Below are positions 9,270 through 18,022 of a stretch of DNA of 38,909 nt, piece after piece. This stretch comes from JBLMYQ01 sp050260055. GTDB lineage: Bacteria; Bacillota; Clostridia; Acetivibrionales; UBA4821. Where the stretch lies: contig JBLNBO010000028.1 of NCBI GenBank assembly GCA_050260055.1, positions 1 through 38,909 on the forward strand, given 5' to 3'. The notes under the pieces were generated by a model, which was not told the origin of the DNA, made no database searches, and worked only from the letters and a program-made list of their open reading frames with translations. The translations under genes and the position numbers were made by a program. Position 1 is the stretch's first letter. The number at the start of each line of letters is the position of its first letter.

Positions 9270-10037
9270 TTAAATCTCCCCTTCATAATTTTTGATTATA
9301 TCTATTTTAAGTTTTTTAAAATACTCGCTGCTCCTAAACTCACTGCCTCTAGGACGGCCTTGTTCAACCTTTATGATTCTGCTTATTTCTGCAGGTCCTT
9401 GAGTAAATTCAATTATTCTGTCAGATAAAAATATCGCCTCATCAACATTATGGGTTACATGTATAACCGTCTTGCTTCTAGTTGCTGCAAATTCCGATAC
9501 TATGGTATACAGCTTATTCTTTACTGAAATGTCCAGATTAGCAAAAGGTTCATCAAGCAAAAGTATATCCGAGTCTATTATGAATGCTCTTGCAATTGCT
9601 GCTTTCTGTTTCATTCCCCCTGACAATTCAAAAGGATAATGATGTTCAAAACCATCCAGTTCAAATAATTCAATGATTTCCTTTACTCTAGTTTTTACAG
9701 TCTTTTTTTCAACTCTTAAATTTTTTAAGGGAAAAGCAATATTATCATAAACAGTCATCCAGTTAAACAACCCATAATCTTGTAGAACTATAGGCCTGTC
9801 CATCCCGGGTTTCGAAGTCTCTAGTCCATTAATAGCAACAACTCCGGAAGTTGGCTTTATATGTCCTGCTATACTGCCAATAAATGTTGATTTCCCAGAA
9901 CCGTTTGGGCCTAGTATTGATACAAATTCCCCTTTTGTTATATCCAGGCTTATATTATTAAGGACATTTATACTTCCTTTAGGAGTACAATAGTCTACGC
10001 ATAAATTCTTTATCTGAAGGATGCTTACGTTTTCCAT
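9270..10037 (-). CDS. ABC transporter ATP-binding protein (SsuB/TauB-like)
   Basis: This is a 255-aa ATPase with Walker A GPNGSGKST (43-51), Q-loop VLQDYGLFNW (about 84-93), signature LSGGMKQ (138-144), Walker B DILLLDEP (157-164) and switch His in VIHVTHNVDEA. It powers uptake with the adjacent permease and lipoprotein. It begins one base after the permease stop with a GGAGA ribosome binding site. The sequence type matches the nitrate/sulfonate/taurine importer family; the substrate is unknown. Confidence 0.92.
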   Translation of the reverse strand: MENVSILQIKNLCVDYCTPKGSINVLNNISLDITKGEFVSILGPNGSGKSTFIGSIAGHIKPTSGVVAINGLETSKPGMDRPIVLQDYGLFNWMTVYDNIAFPLKNLRVEKKTVKTRVKEIIELFELDGFEHHYPFELSGGMKQKAAIARAFIIDSDILLLDEPFANLDISVKNKLYTIVSEFAATRSKTVIHVTHNVDEAIFLSDRIIEFTQGPAEISRIIKVEQGRPRGSEFRSSEYFKKLKIDIIKNYEGEI

Positions 10038-10038
10038 A

Positions 10039-10818
10039 TTAATTCTCCAATGTTTCTATTCTTTTTTGCCAAGGCACTGCAAAATGTTCAAGAATATTTA
10101 TCAATTTATTGAAGCATACTCCCAGTATGCCTATTACTATCATTCCTATAATGACATTAGGCGTTTGCAGCATTGTTCTGTTTAGCTGTATCATATATCC
10201 TAAACCTTCCTGCGCTCCTATCATTTCGGCAGTTATTACAATTATCCATCCAACTCCAAGCCCAATTTTAAGCCCTGATATAAAGGAAGGCAGTAGCATC
10301 GGTAAAATTATCTTAAAGAAAACTGTAGTGTCAGAAGCCCCAAAATTCCGTGCAATATTTATGTGTTTTTTTTCAATATGAGTTATAGCTTTATATACAT
10401 TAGTATATAAAGGAAAGAACGCACCAAGCGCTACAAGAAAAAGTGCAGGAGCATCACCAATACCAAACCATAATATAGCGATTGGTATCCATGCGATTGG
10501 AGGTATAGGTCTGAATAATTCTATTAATACTTCGATATAATCTTTTAAGCCCTTAATTAAGCCCATTAAAACAGCAATAGCAGTGCCAGACAATGTACCA
10601 ATAAGAACCCCTATCAGTACCCTCCGCAAACTGCTAATACTATCCTTCAATATTTCTCCAGAATATAATAATATGGAAAACTGATTAAACAGCTCACTTG
10701 GTGATGATAAAACCTGCGAGTTAATAATATTATATTTTGAGCACAGCTCCCATATAAATAATATCAATGCTATAAATACAAGCTTTTTGAATAGACTTAT
10801 GTAGTTGAGCTTTCCCAT
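10039..10818 (-). CDS. ABC transporter permease (SsuC/TauC-like)
   Basis: This integral membrane permease of about 259 aa has several hydrophobic segments and the cytoplasmic EAA loop (ARNFGASDTTVFFKIILP), where it docks with the ATPase. An upstream in-frame ATG at 10935 would give 298 aa, but the added residues are atypical. The ATG at 10818 (MGKLNYIS) has a GAGGT ribosome binding site five to six bases away, so I chose it. It is the first gene of the minus-strand operon; the 166-base AT-rich gap to the divergent gene at 10985 should hold both promoters. The gap contains several TATAAT-like words that I could not assign. Confidence 0.88.
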   Translation of the reverse strand: MGKLNYISLFKKLVFIALILFIWELCSKYNIINSQVLSSPSELFNQFSILLYSGEILKDSISSLRRVLIGVLIGTLSGTAIAVLMGLIKGLKDYIEVLIELFRPIPPIAWIPIAILWFGIGDAPALFLVALGAFFPLYTNVYKAITHIEKKHINIARNFGASDTTVFFKIILPMLLPSFISGLKIGLGVGWIIVITAEMIGAQEGLGYMIQLNRTMLQTPNVIIGMIVIGILGVCFNKLINILEHFAVPWQKRIETLEN

Positions 10819-10984
10819 ATTAACCTCATGCATTTTATTACTAAATAATAATAATATATTTTTAAAATCTAACCATGTCAATAAATAATAGACAAAATTA
10901 CTAAAATTATCTATTATTCTATTATATAATAACAATAAATTACTTTTTAAAATAAATTATTGTATCTTAAGGAGATGCTTTCGA

Positions 10985-11815
10985 ATGAGCAGCTTAAGTT
11001 TCGGATTATCTTTTGGATCTTTAATAAAAGATAAAAAACACTTTGACCAAGTACTCGAATGCAAACCGGAAATCATTGAAATACCTTATCTGGAACATAA
11101 TGATTTGCAGTCTATTATTGAGCTGTGTAAAAAAAATTGCATCAAATCAGCTCTTCACTATCCGTCATATTATTCATTGGAATTAACCCCTTTTTCAATT
11201 ACAGAACCGGATTCTCTATGCACAAAAAAGAATCTCGAGTTAATACAATCGACTCTGACAGATTTTCATAACCTTGAATATCTGGTTCTTCACTTTCCAT
11301 CTAAAATCAATACTTTTAAAGATTATAACAGAATTAAAAATGATACCTCTATCATACTGGATACCATTTCTAAGATTCAAAATAAGTTTGGCACTAAGAT
11401 TATTATTGAAAATGTTTATCTTGATAAAGCATATTCTTTCCCTAATAATTATTTAGACTATTTTAAGAATTCTAAAGATGCATTTATGTGCCTAGATATT
11501 GGCCATGCCCATACTTTAGACAATTCTAGCATTGAAGATTTTTTAGAGAATCTGGGGGCAAGAATATTTTCAGCTCATTTTTATAATACGCCCAGAAATA
11601 AAACATCTGAGTTTATTCCAGGAAATCATTATCCTCTTTCGGATTATGGTAATTATACTGATGGAGACTGGATTAACCTTAAAGAAATATCAAAAAAAAT
11701 GCGTTTGCTTCCAAATCTCAAGTATGTTATTCTTGAAGTTGATAGAAATTCGTTAAACCCGGAAGATTCTATAGTAAAGCAGTATACAATGATGAAAAAT
11801 TATTTTAACTGTTAG
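10985..11815 (+). CDS. Sugar phosphate isomerase/epimerase-like TIM-barrel protein (AP endonuclease 2 fold)
   Basis: This 276-aa protein carries the metal-ligand pattern of the xylose isomerase-like/AP-endonuclease-2 barrel: Glu in IIIENVYLD, Asp and His in CLDIGHAHT, His in FSAHFYNT and a C-terminal Glu in VILEVDR. Family members isomerise or epimerise sugars or inositols, cleave DNA at AP sites, or act in cofactor and natural-product pathways. The start has AAGGAGATG. It is divergent from the ABC/ligase/hydantoinase operon and eight bases after its stop lies a radical SAM gene region, so a metabolic role is more likely than DNA repair. The reaction is not predictable. Confidence 0.78.
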   Translation: MSSLSFGLSFGSLIKDKKHFDQVLECKPEIIEIPYLEHNDLQSIIELCKKNCIKSALHYPSYYSLELTPFSITEPDSLCTKKNLELIQSTLTDFHNLEYLVLHFPSKINTFKDYNRIKNDTSIILDTISKIQNKFGTKIIIENVYLDKAYSFPNNYLDYFKNSKDAFMCLDIGHAHTLDNSSIEDFLENLGARIFSAHFYNTPRNKTSEFIPGNHYPLSDYGNYTDGDWINLKEISKKMRLLPNLKYVILEVDRNSLNPEDSIVKQYTMMKNYFNC

Positions 11816-11831
11816 GGAAAAGGTGCTGGAA

Positions 11832-13154
11832 ATGAAAATTGTTTTAGTGTCTGGAAATAGAGAAAGGCAAGGGTTCCCACCTCTTGGGATTCTTTATTTA
11901 TCATCTTATATTTTAAAATATTCTTCTGACACAGTAATAAAAGTATTTGACTGCATACCGACCCTATCTGAAATTACTTCAGAAAGTCCTGATATTGTGG
12001 GAATTAGCAGTCTATCCTTACACTATACTGATGTATGTCTTTTTATCAAAGACCTCCGCTCTCATTTCGGCGGTCCGATTATACTGGGTGGCGCACACGT
12101 AACCCTTGAGAAAAAGCTGCCGGATTTTTTTGATATCGCGGTTTTAGGTGAAGGCGAGTCTACCTTTCTCAATCTTGTTAACCTCTTTAAAGCTGATGGT
12201 AAGTTCACCCCTCAAAATTTAAAAAACATTGACGGAATTATGTATAGGAATAGTAATGGAACTTTATGCATAAATCCTTCTAGCGGCTTCATTCAAGACC
12301 TCGACTCAATACCCTTTCCTGCCCGAGAGTTAATAGATATGAATGATTATCTTAAACCTAATAATATTTTTGGAACAAGGGTAGGACGAGGTACTACCCT
12401 ATTATCTTCGCGCGGATGCGCCTATAAATGTGATTATTGTTCTATTTCCAATATCTGGGCAAGGCCTAGGTATCATTCTGCAAGTTATGTTGCAGATGAG
12501 ATATCTCATCTTATCAGCCTATACGGTATTGAGTTGTTATATTTCTGCGATGATAACTTTTGTTCAAATCTTCCTAGACTGCGTCTCCTTGCAGATGAAA
12601 TTGAATCAAGAAATATTAAAATTGATATAGGAATTATGGGAAGAGTTGATTTCTTTAATGATGAAATATCAAATCTCTATAAACGTATCGGAATAACCTC
12701 AATAAGCCTTGGTATTGAAACAGGCTCTAGCAGGATGCTGAAACTCCTTAAGCATGGAAATAATCTAAGTATTGAAAAAATTACAGATACGGTAAACCGC
12801 ATTCATAACAGCGGATTTGAGTTGTCCGCATGTCTTATGATTGGGAGCCCTACCGAGACCGAAGATGATATGCTCCAAACCCTTAATCTTGCTTCGAAGT
12901 TACCATTTTCGAAAATTCATACATATATTTCTCTTCCCTTTATCGGAACAAAATGGTGGGATATTGCTATAGAACAAGGAATTGTTCCTAATAATCCTGA
13001 TTGGGATTACTGGAAGGTCTATGACATACGAAATGTTTTAGATGAGCGGCCGATTTTTACTAATACTGTATCCAGAAGCAAACTTATTGAATTATCCGAA
13101 AAATTTAAAAAGCTTCAACAAGAAAAGTTTTATTTTGAATGGAAAAATTCTTAA
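11832..13154 (+). CDS. Radical SAM protein with B12-binding-like N-terminal domain
   Basis: An N-terminal cobalamin-binding-like Rossmann domain (PPLGILYLSSYI; PDIVGISSLSL; ILGGAHVT; VLGEGEST; residues ~15-130) is followed by a radical SAM core with the 4Fe-4S motif CAYKCDYC (near residue 200) and the GIETGS segment. The classical DxHxxG cobalamin motif is not seen, so B12 binding is uncertain. Such enzymes perform methylations, rearrangements or ring formation in cofactor and natural-product pathways. The GTG at 11823 is in frame, but the ATG at 11832 has AAGGTG seven bases upstream and is preferred (440 aa). It is co-directional and probably cotranscribed with the TIM-barrel gene. Confidence 0.85.
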   Translation: MKIVLVSGNRERQGFPPLGILYLSSYILKYSSDTVIKVFDCIPTLSEITSESPDIVGISSLSLHYTDVCLFIKDLRSHFGGPIILGGAHVTLEKKLPDFFDIAVLGEGESTFLNLVNLFKADGKFTPQNLKNIDGIMYRNSNGTLCINPSSGFIQDLDSIPFPARELIDMNDYLKPNNIFGTRVGRGTTLLSSRGCAYKCDYCSISNIWARPRYHSASYVADEISHLISLYGIELLYFCDDNFCSNLPRLRLLADEIESRNIKIDIGIMGRVDFFNDEISNLYKRIGITSISLGIETGSSRMLKLLKHGNNLSIEKITDTVNRIHNSGFELSACLMIGSPTETEDDMLQTLNLASKLPFSKIHTYISLPFIGTKWWDIAIEQGIVPNNPDWDYWKVYDIRNVLDERPIFTNTVSRSKLIELSEKFKKLQQEKFYFEWKNS

Positions 13155-13182
13155 GATAGAATAAAACATCTTAAAAACAGAG

Positions 13183-13218
13183 CAACCTCAAGAGTTTTTC
13201 CCTCATGAGGTTGTTTTT
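13183..13218 (+). terminator. Rho-independent terminator after the radical SAM gene
   Basis: CAACCTCA (13183-13190) pairs with TGAGGTTG (13206-13213), followed by TTTTT. It closes the two-gene plus-strand unit and also sits just downstream of the convergent small gene at 13222. Confidence 0.75.
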
Positions 13219-13221
13219 ACT

Positions 13222-13419
13222 TTAATCCGGCCAAAATATCATTTGAAGTTCCGTATACCATCGTCCATCAGACAACAAGTATTCTTTTGTCCCTTTCCTT
13301 ACCGTTCTAATATCCATTATTTTTTTAGAAACATATCCAATTGTAAACTCATCGCCAATCTCCCAGCTCGGACTGCTGCAAGTTTTTTTCTCTTGTTCAT
13401 TAACATCCTGTTTTTTCAT
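13222..13419 (-). CDS. Small hypothetical protein (65 aa)
   Basis: The ATG at 13419 is preceded by AAAAGGAGGG at good spacing, which makes it a better start than the in-frame ATG at 13455. The protein is soluble, with a polar N-terminus (MKKQDVNEQEKK) and a compact C-terminal part rich in Trp and Tyr (EIGDEFTIGYVSKKI; SDGRWYTELQMIFWPD), which looks like a small beta-rich fold. I do not recognise a family. It is convergent with the radical SAM gene and shares no obvious operon. Confidence 0.6.
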   Translation of the reverse strand: MKKQDVNEQEKKTCSSPSWEIGDEFTIGYVSKKIMDIRTVRKGTKEYLLSDGRWYTELQMIFWPD

Positions 13420-13649
13420 ATAAACCCTCCTTTTCAACGATATTGTCATTTTCAATCAGCATCAATGTACTATGCCATTGTCTTAACATTCTACAACATC
13501 GCCTCTGCTATAATGAATAGCCTGCTTATATGTAAAAACCAAAATATTGGTTCTTAATTATAACTCATAACTGCCGAAAATTTTATTATTTATATCTTAT
13601 CATATTACTTTAATTATTTTAATAATTTGAATAATATAAAAACAATAAT

Positions 13650-13938
13650 ACAAGAACGAACCCTAGATTTCGCTCTTGTATGTTGTTTCTCAACTAATTA
13701 AGCTGCCGCTCGCCCTTTAAAGTTATCACCGCAGGAAAGCAGAGAAACTACCCAGGTTCACTAAAAAACTTCTATGGAATTCTTTCAAAACAATTGCACA
13801 AGTGAGCAAGAAGGTTTTGGGTTTTAGCATTCATTTGAACGGGCGAGCTTAGAGATTCTATTCCGCAGGTGCAGAGGAAGGGATTGCAAAAGAGGAACTC
13901 TAAGTTCCTCTTTTGAGAGGTAACTTTAACGCTCCCTA
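13650..13938. repeat. Modular palindromic repeat, copy A (degenerate)
   Basis: This is the shortest copy of a family seen four times here. It contains the CTCAACTAaT segment, a degenerate terminus CTTTAAAGTTAT (13714-13725), the GGTTCACT...CAATTGCACAAGTG segment (about 13754-13804), the conserved K module around TTGAACGGgCGAGCTTAGAG (13820-13871), a 13-bp hairpin CAAAAGAGGAACT/AGTTCCTCTTTTG (13887-13915) and a right terminus GTAACTTTAaCGCTCCC. It fills most of the otherwise gene-free stretch 13420-14003. The rest of that stretch shows nothing recognisable. No coding sense is seen in it. Confidence 0.75.
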
Positions 13939-13956
13939 AAAGATAAAAAATCATAG

Positions 13957-13994
13957 AAAAATGAGCCGGGAAAATTCTCTTCCCGGCTCATTTT
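13957..13994 (-). terminator. Rho-independent terminator
   Basis: The stem AAAATGAGCCGGGA pairs with TCCCGGCTCATTTT around a nine-to-ten-base loop, with T-runs on both sides. On the minus strand it follows the gene ending at 14004. Confidence 0.85.
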
Positions 13995-14003
13995 ATTGTT
14001 TTA

Positions 14004-14519
14004 TTATCTTTTTGATAAAATCAACATGAATACCGATTTGCCAAATCCGCCTCCCCTGCAAAACAGGGCAATATCATGTACCCTGAGAGCCTTTTCAATT
14101 TCAAATAACATCTCCGAATACATTGAATTCGCATAAATAGCAAATTGCTTATTGTCCCAATCCCAGTTGCAAGCCATACCATTTCTCCCATAACTTTGCA
14201 GCTGCTCGTGCGAAGCATATACAGGCCCAACCGAAAGGATTTTCCCATCAGATACAGTCGTCCATTGATGGTCGTTGGGGATTTTCCTGATTACACATTT
14301 CGCGGGGTCTTTGTTTGGCCTTATATTGAACTTATCATACAATCCCCCTGTGAAAAAGGCTACGTGTTCTGCGGCTCCGCTGGGAGTAAGCTCAATGCCT
14401 GCTACTTCTTTCGGATCAACAGGAAGAATCTGTTCTTCATTCCTGTTGATATGAGAAGCAGGAAACTTAATTTGTCCCCCAACTACTGTATGAATAATTA
14501 CGCTCGGTGCTATAGTCAT
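14004..14519 (-). CDS. Hypothetical protein (171 aa), second of a two-gene unit
   Basis: No family is recognised. The protein is soluble with no signal peptide or membrane segment. Notable stretches are a glycine-rich GGQIKFP near the N-terminus, FFTGGLYDKFNIRPNKDPAK, a Trp-rich MACNWDWDNKQFAIYANSM region (about 118-136) and a C-terminal CRGGGFGKS (about 156-164). The last resembles a P-loop only superficially. A good AAAGGAGGGG ribosome binding site precedes the ATG. It starts 19 bases after the gene at 14539 and ends at a strong terminator, so the two form an operon. Confidence 0.65.
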   Translation of the reverse strand: MTIAPSVIIHTVVGGQIKFPASHINRNEEQILPVDPKEVAGIELTPSGAAEHVAFFTGGLYDKFNIRPNKDPAKCVIRKIPNDHQWTTVSDGKILSVGPVYASHEQLQSYGRNGMACNWDWDNKQFAIYANSMYSEMLFEIEKALRVHDIALFCRGGGFGKSVFMLILSKR

Positions 14520-14538
14520 AGCATCCCCTCCTTTATTA

Positions 14539-15000
14539 TTATACTGCCCACTTAATTTTCATCTTGTCCATGGCAATTTCCACTCTTTCCTCGTTTTCGC
14601 TTCCGAAGAACACGAAGAAATCGTTCAGAATATCCCACCAGAAATCGTTGCCGTGAATCCCTTTTCCAGAATTAATGTAGTCAACCATATCGCAGTATTC
14701 TTTGTAGCCGTCGCCATTCTGGGACAGATGAACAGCTGCTTCAAAAATCTCCTGCTTTTCAGTTTTCTTGCAGTATACAATCATCGGCTGGCCATTCATG
14801 TCTTTCACTTGATCGACAATAAAGAAATCATATACTTTGAATTTCGTAACCATCCTTCGCAGCGACGCTGGAAGTGCACCCCATTCAAAATCCGATGACC
14901 CCATTATGTCGAAACACAACAATGAGTCGACCCCTACAATATCTTCGTTTGGAACCTTCCTGAACCTTCCCCTTTGAATAAGCCAAAGGTCTTTTGCCAC
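14539..15000 (-). CDS. Hypothetical protein (153 aa), first of a two-gene unit
   Basis: I chose a GTG start at 15000 because AGGAGGG lies eight to nine bases upstream and the protein begins naturally there (AKDLWLIQRGRFRKV). It is soluble, rich in aromatic residues and acidic, with segments SSDFEWGALPASLRRM (about 35-50) and HGNDFWWDILNDFFVFFG (about 115-132). No signal peptide and no known domain are recognised. It is cotranscribed with the 171-aa gene downstream. A paired function (complex, or effector with partner) is possible but not shown. Confidence 0.65.
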   Translation of the reverse strand: MAKDLWLIQRGRFRKVPNEDIVGVDSLLCFDIMGSSDFEWGALPASLRRMVTKFKVYDFFIVDQVKDMNGQPMIVYCKKTEKQEIFEAAVHLSQNGDGYKEYCDMVDYINSGKGIHGNDFWWDILNDFFVFFGSENEERVEIAMDKMKIKWAV

Positions 15001-15113
15001 TCTGACATCCCTCCTAATTTTTATTAAAAAATCGGATAACTACTTTATTATTTATAAGATAGAATCATTAAACATTTTAGCACAATATATATTTTTATAC
15101 AATTTATTTTCAC

Positions 15114-15143
15114 AAAAAGCAGGGTATCTCTACCCTGCTTTTT
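15114..15143 (-). terminator. Rho-independent terminator of the PAS kinase gene
   Basis: AAAAAGCAGGGTA and TACCCTGCTTTTT form a 13-bp perfect stem with a four-base loop. It lies 30 bases beyond the kinase stop codon on the minus strand. Confidence 0.9.
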
Positions 15144-15172
15144 AATAGCGTGAAAACCAATTTCAGCATACA

Positions 15173-17716
15173 TTACGATAAATAAATATCGGAAAACTCA
15201 ATTTCATGATTGACTACAATGCGGCTGTTATTATATTCTACCTCCTGGCTTTCTTCTGTTTTTTGCATAGGGAAAGAAATAGTAAAACAGCTTCCTTTTC
15301 CTTCTGCGCTCTCAAGGCTTATAATACCATTCATAGCATTTACGAAAGTTTTAACAAGGCTCAATCCAATTCCAACGCCTTCGGCTTTACGGGATAAACT
15401 GCTGTCAACCTGCCCAAAACGTTCAAAAATTTTAGTTTGTTTGTCTTTTGGTATACCAATTCCTTCATCCATTACTTGAATAACAACAGAGCCATTTTTC
15501 TTAAAGACATTCACGTATATGGATTTGCCTTGAGGTGTAAATTTCATAGCATTAGAAAGAAGATTTAATAATATTCTTTCATACTTTTCTTCATCAATTC
15601 CTATTACAGCTTGCTTTAATTTTGACCTAAAGTAAACATTAACTCCCTTAATTTTTACATATTCATTAATTGATTCAATGATAGCCCTGGTTAGAAACAC
15701 AATATCATAGTTAGCCATTTTCAATTTTACAGTCCCTGCATTAGTACAGGTTATATCCAGCAGATTGTTAACTAATCTCATCTGCCGTAAAACATTTCTT
15801 CTGATATTATCTGCATATTGAAGTGCTTTTTCAAAATTGTTTTTTGCCGAATACATTTTCATTATCTGTAGTGACGAACTGATAACTGTTAGTGGAGTTT
15901 TAAATTCGTGCGAAATAACTGAGAGAAATTCGTCTTTCATCTCGATTACTTTTTCAAGCGCTTCATTCTTTTCTTTTTCGATTTTTAATAGCTCTTCTTG
16001 ATGGGCCTTGAACATTCTTCTATTCTTCTCGGTAGAAGTAACATCACAAAAACTGGTTACTACCATGACTAAATTGCCCTTGTCATCATAAACAGGTTTG
16101 GCATGAAATTCAGTAAATATTTCTCTGTCTGGTCTTCTAATCAATATTTGCGCATTCTTTACGTTTTCACCCCTTAATGCGCGAGGCACAGGCATATTCT
16201 CAGGCAATATCTCTTCGCCATTCATATCTAAAAATCTATTGTTCTTGCATATATCACCGACTTTAGTTATATATTCTGAATTATAAAACTGGCTTTTTGC
16301 AACAGCATTCATCATTATCAAATTGCCTTTACTATCAAAAATACCTAGTCCGTCAGACATATTCTCGATAATAGCTTCAAGCTCATTTTTTTGAGATTTG
16401 AGTTCCTCTTGGGCTGATTTACAATCAGTAATATCTATATTAATTATTACTCCAGCTACTATTTTCCCTTCACTATTTTTTATAGGAGTTGAACTGACAA
16501 GGTGCATGCCTTTTGTCCCATCGCCACGAAGAACAATCATTTCTTCACCCATAATTACCTCTTCATTTATAATCGACCTGTGAAGCGGCCAATCCTCGAG
16601 TGTGTACTTTCTTCCATCCGGATGAAATGCAACATAACCATGATTATATAAATTCTCTTCTGGGTCTCTTTTCTTCCTCCAAATTCTATCCATTTCTTCA
16701 TTTCTTCTTACTAAAGTTCCATCTGCATTTGATATTATAATTCCAGCTGGCATCTGCTGAACAACAGCCTCTAAGAGCAGTTGATTATACTCCGCCTTAC
16801 GGTTTGCCTCAATAAATTTTGATTCCTCTCTTTTCATTTCAGTAATATCTCTTATGATTCCAAGCGTACCGGCTATTTCTCCGTTTTTATCCTTTAAAAC
16901 GCATACGTTAAGATAAACATTAGTTTCATTACCATATCTGTCCTTATGTATAGCCTCAGTCCTAAGTTCACCTTCTTCAACCATGATTTTATCTACTTCT
17001 TCATAACTTAACCCCTTGTACTCTGTTTGTAATAGCTCTCTGATATTTTTCCCTAGGACTTCCTTGACCTTCCATCCATATATTTTTTCTGCTGCAGCAT
17101 TCCAGCTCTTGATTCTATATTCTTGGTCAGTTGAAAAAATAGCATCAGAAATATCATTAATAAGGTTTGCCTGATATACTACATCTTCAGCTTGCTTAAG
17201 CTTGGTTATGTAGATAAAAGCTGCAGCAGACCCCGACTGATTAATTGGAACAGTATCCAATATTGTCTGTACATCAACCTTTTCCCAGCCTTCTTTGTCA
17301 ATAACCTCTGTTTTGTATTCTGTGATATTCTGTATAAATCCGAATAATCTTATTACATTTCCTTCTGCATCCTTCTCCGGAACTTCTGACGCACAGCAAA
17401 CATAACGTATTGTACCGTCAGGCAGAATTATCTTAAAATCTATCTTTAAAGATGTATTATCATTGATTATTGTTTCTAATGCTTTGTTTACAGCTTTTTT
17501 GTCATCAGGATGAACTCTCGCAATGAAAGCATGGAAACTAGGGACAAATTCTTCAGCCTCATACTCCAGAATTCTATAGAATCCTGGGGACCAATATACT
17601 TCTTTTGTCAGCGAATTCCATTCCCAATAACCTAAATTTGCAATGCTTTCAATACTAAGAATGTTGAGTCGATTATTATGTAGTACCTCCTTAGTAACAG
17701 ATGTACTTTTTTTCAT
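15173..17716 (-). CDS. Soluble multi-PAS sensor histidine kinase
   Basis: This protein of about 847 aa has four PAS/PAC sensor units: ~20-140 (LGYWEWNSLTKEVYWSPGF), ~185-300 (DAIFSTDQEYRIKSWNAAAE), ~315-440 (MPAGIIISNADGTLVRRNEE) and ~445-570 (MSDGLGIFDSKGNLIMMN). A HisKA domain with phospho-accepting His in VISHEFKTPL (near 600) and a HATPase_c domain follow, with DEGIGIPKDKQTKIFERFGQ near 757. No membrane segment is seen, so it should sense a cytosolic signal, possibly redox, light or a ligand. The ATG at 17716 has AGGAGA nine bases upstream; the in-frame GTG at 17725 is too close to it. No response regulator is adjacent, so it is an orphan kinase. Confidence 0.9.
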   Translation of the reverse strand: MKKSTSVTKEVLHNNRLNILSIESIANLGYWEWNSLTKEVYWSPGFYRILEYEAEEFVPSFHAFIARVHPDDKKAVNKALETIINDNTSLKIDFKIILPDGTIRYVCCASEVPEKDAEGNVIRLFGFIQNITEYKTEVIDKEGWEKVDVQTILDTVPINQSGSAAAFIYITKLKQAEDVVYQANLINDISDAIFSTDQEYRIKSWNAAAEKIYGWKVKEVLGKNIRELLQTEYKGLSYEEVDKIMVEEGELRTEAIHKDRYGNETNVYLNVCVLKDKNGEIAGTLGIIRDITEMKREESKFIEANRKAEYNQLLLEAVVQQMPAGIIISNADGTLVRRNEEMDRIWRKKRDPEENLYNHGYVAFHPDGRKYTLEDWPLHRSIINEEVIMGEEMIVLRGDGTKGMHLVSSTPIKNSEGKIVAGVIINIDITDCKSAQEELKSQKNELEAIIENMSDGLGIFDSKGNLIMMNAVAKSQFYNSEYITKVGDICKNNRFLDMNGEEILPENMPVPRALRGENVKNAQILIRRPDREIFTEFHAKPVYDDKGNLVMVVTSFCDVTSTEKNRRMFKAHQEELLKIEKEKNEALEKVIEMKDEFLSVISHEFKTPLTVISSSLQIMKMYSAKNNFEKALQYADNIRRNVLRQMRLVNNLLDITCTNAGTVKLKMANYDIVFLTRAIIESINEYVKIKGVNVYFRSKLKQAVIGIDEEKYERILLNLLSNAMKFTPQGKSIYVNVFKKNGSVVIQVMDEGIGIPKDKQTKIFERFGQVDSSLSRKAEGVGIGLSLVKTFVNAMNGIISLESAEGKGSCFTISFPMQKTEESQEVEYNNSRIVVNHEIEFSDIYLS

Positions 17717-17974
17717 AGTATCCACTCTCCTAAAAATCTAAAAAATCACAAGAAAATACAAAATTCCTATTTTAGACTCTAAGTAATATACTTTTTGTAT
17801 ATATTTGTCATTTAATATACTACCACAATATCCCTTAATTGCAAGTAATTTCTGGTATTATTATTTTTAAATAATTTTTTGTCGTTTTATTTTAAGTACA
17901 ATTCGTATATGTTATTCGCATAAAATAGCCGCTGCAGCTTTATAACAATGTCATTCAACCCTCTTGTCAGAACA
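17717..17974. other. Intergenic region upstream of the PAS kinase
   Basis: This AT-rich stretch should contain the kinase promoter on the minus strand. Several TATATT/TATATA words occur, but no convincing -35/-10 pair stands out and no RNA element is recognised. Confidence 0.4.
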
Positions 17975-18006
17975 AAAAGAGACCGGAGAATTTCTCTCTA
18001 GTCTCT
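17975..18006 (-). terminator. Rho-independent terminator of the HD-domain gene
   Basis: On the minus strand AAGAGAC and GTCTCTT flank an inner AGAGAA/TTCTCC-type pairing, followed by a T-run. It lies 16 bases after the stop codon of the gene at 18023. Confidence 0.7.
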
Positions 18007-18022
18007 TATGGGAATACTTCTG

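Noticed and set aside
13772..13954. Open frame of 60 codons on the minus strand
   Set aside because: It lies inside repeat copy A and is not kept open as a conserved protein in the other copies.
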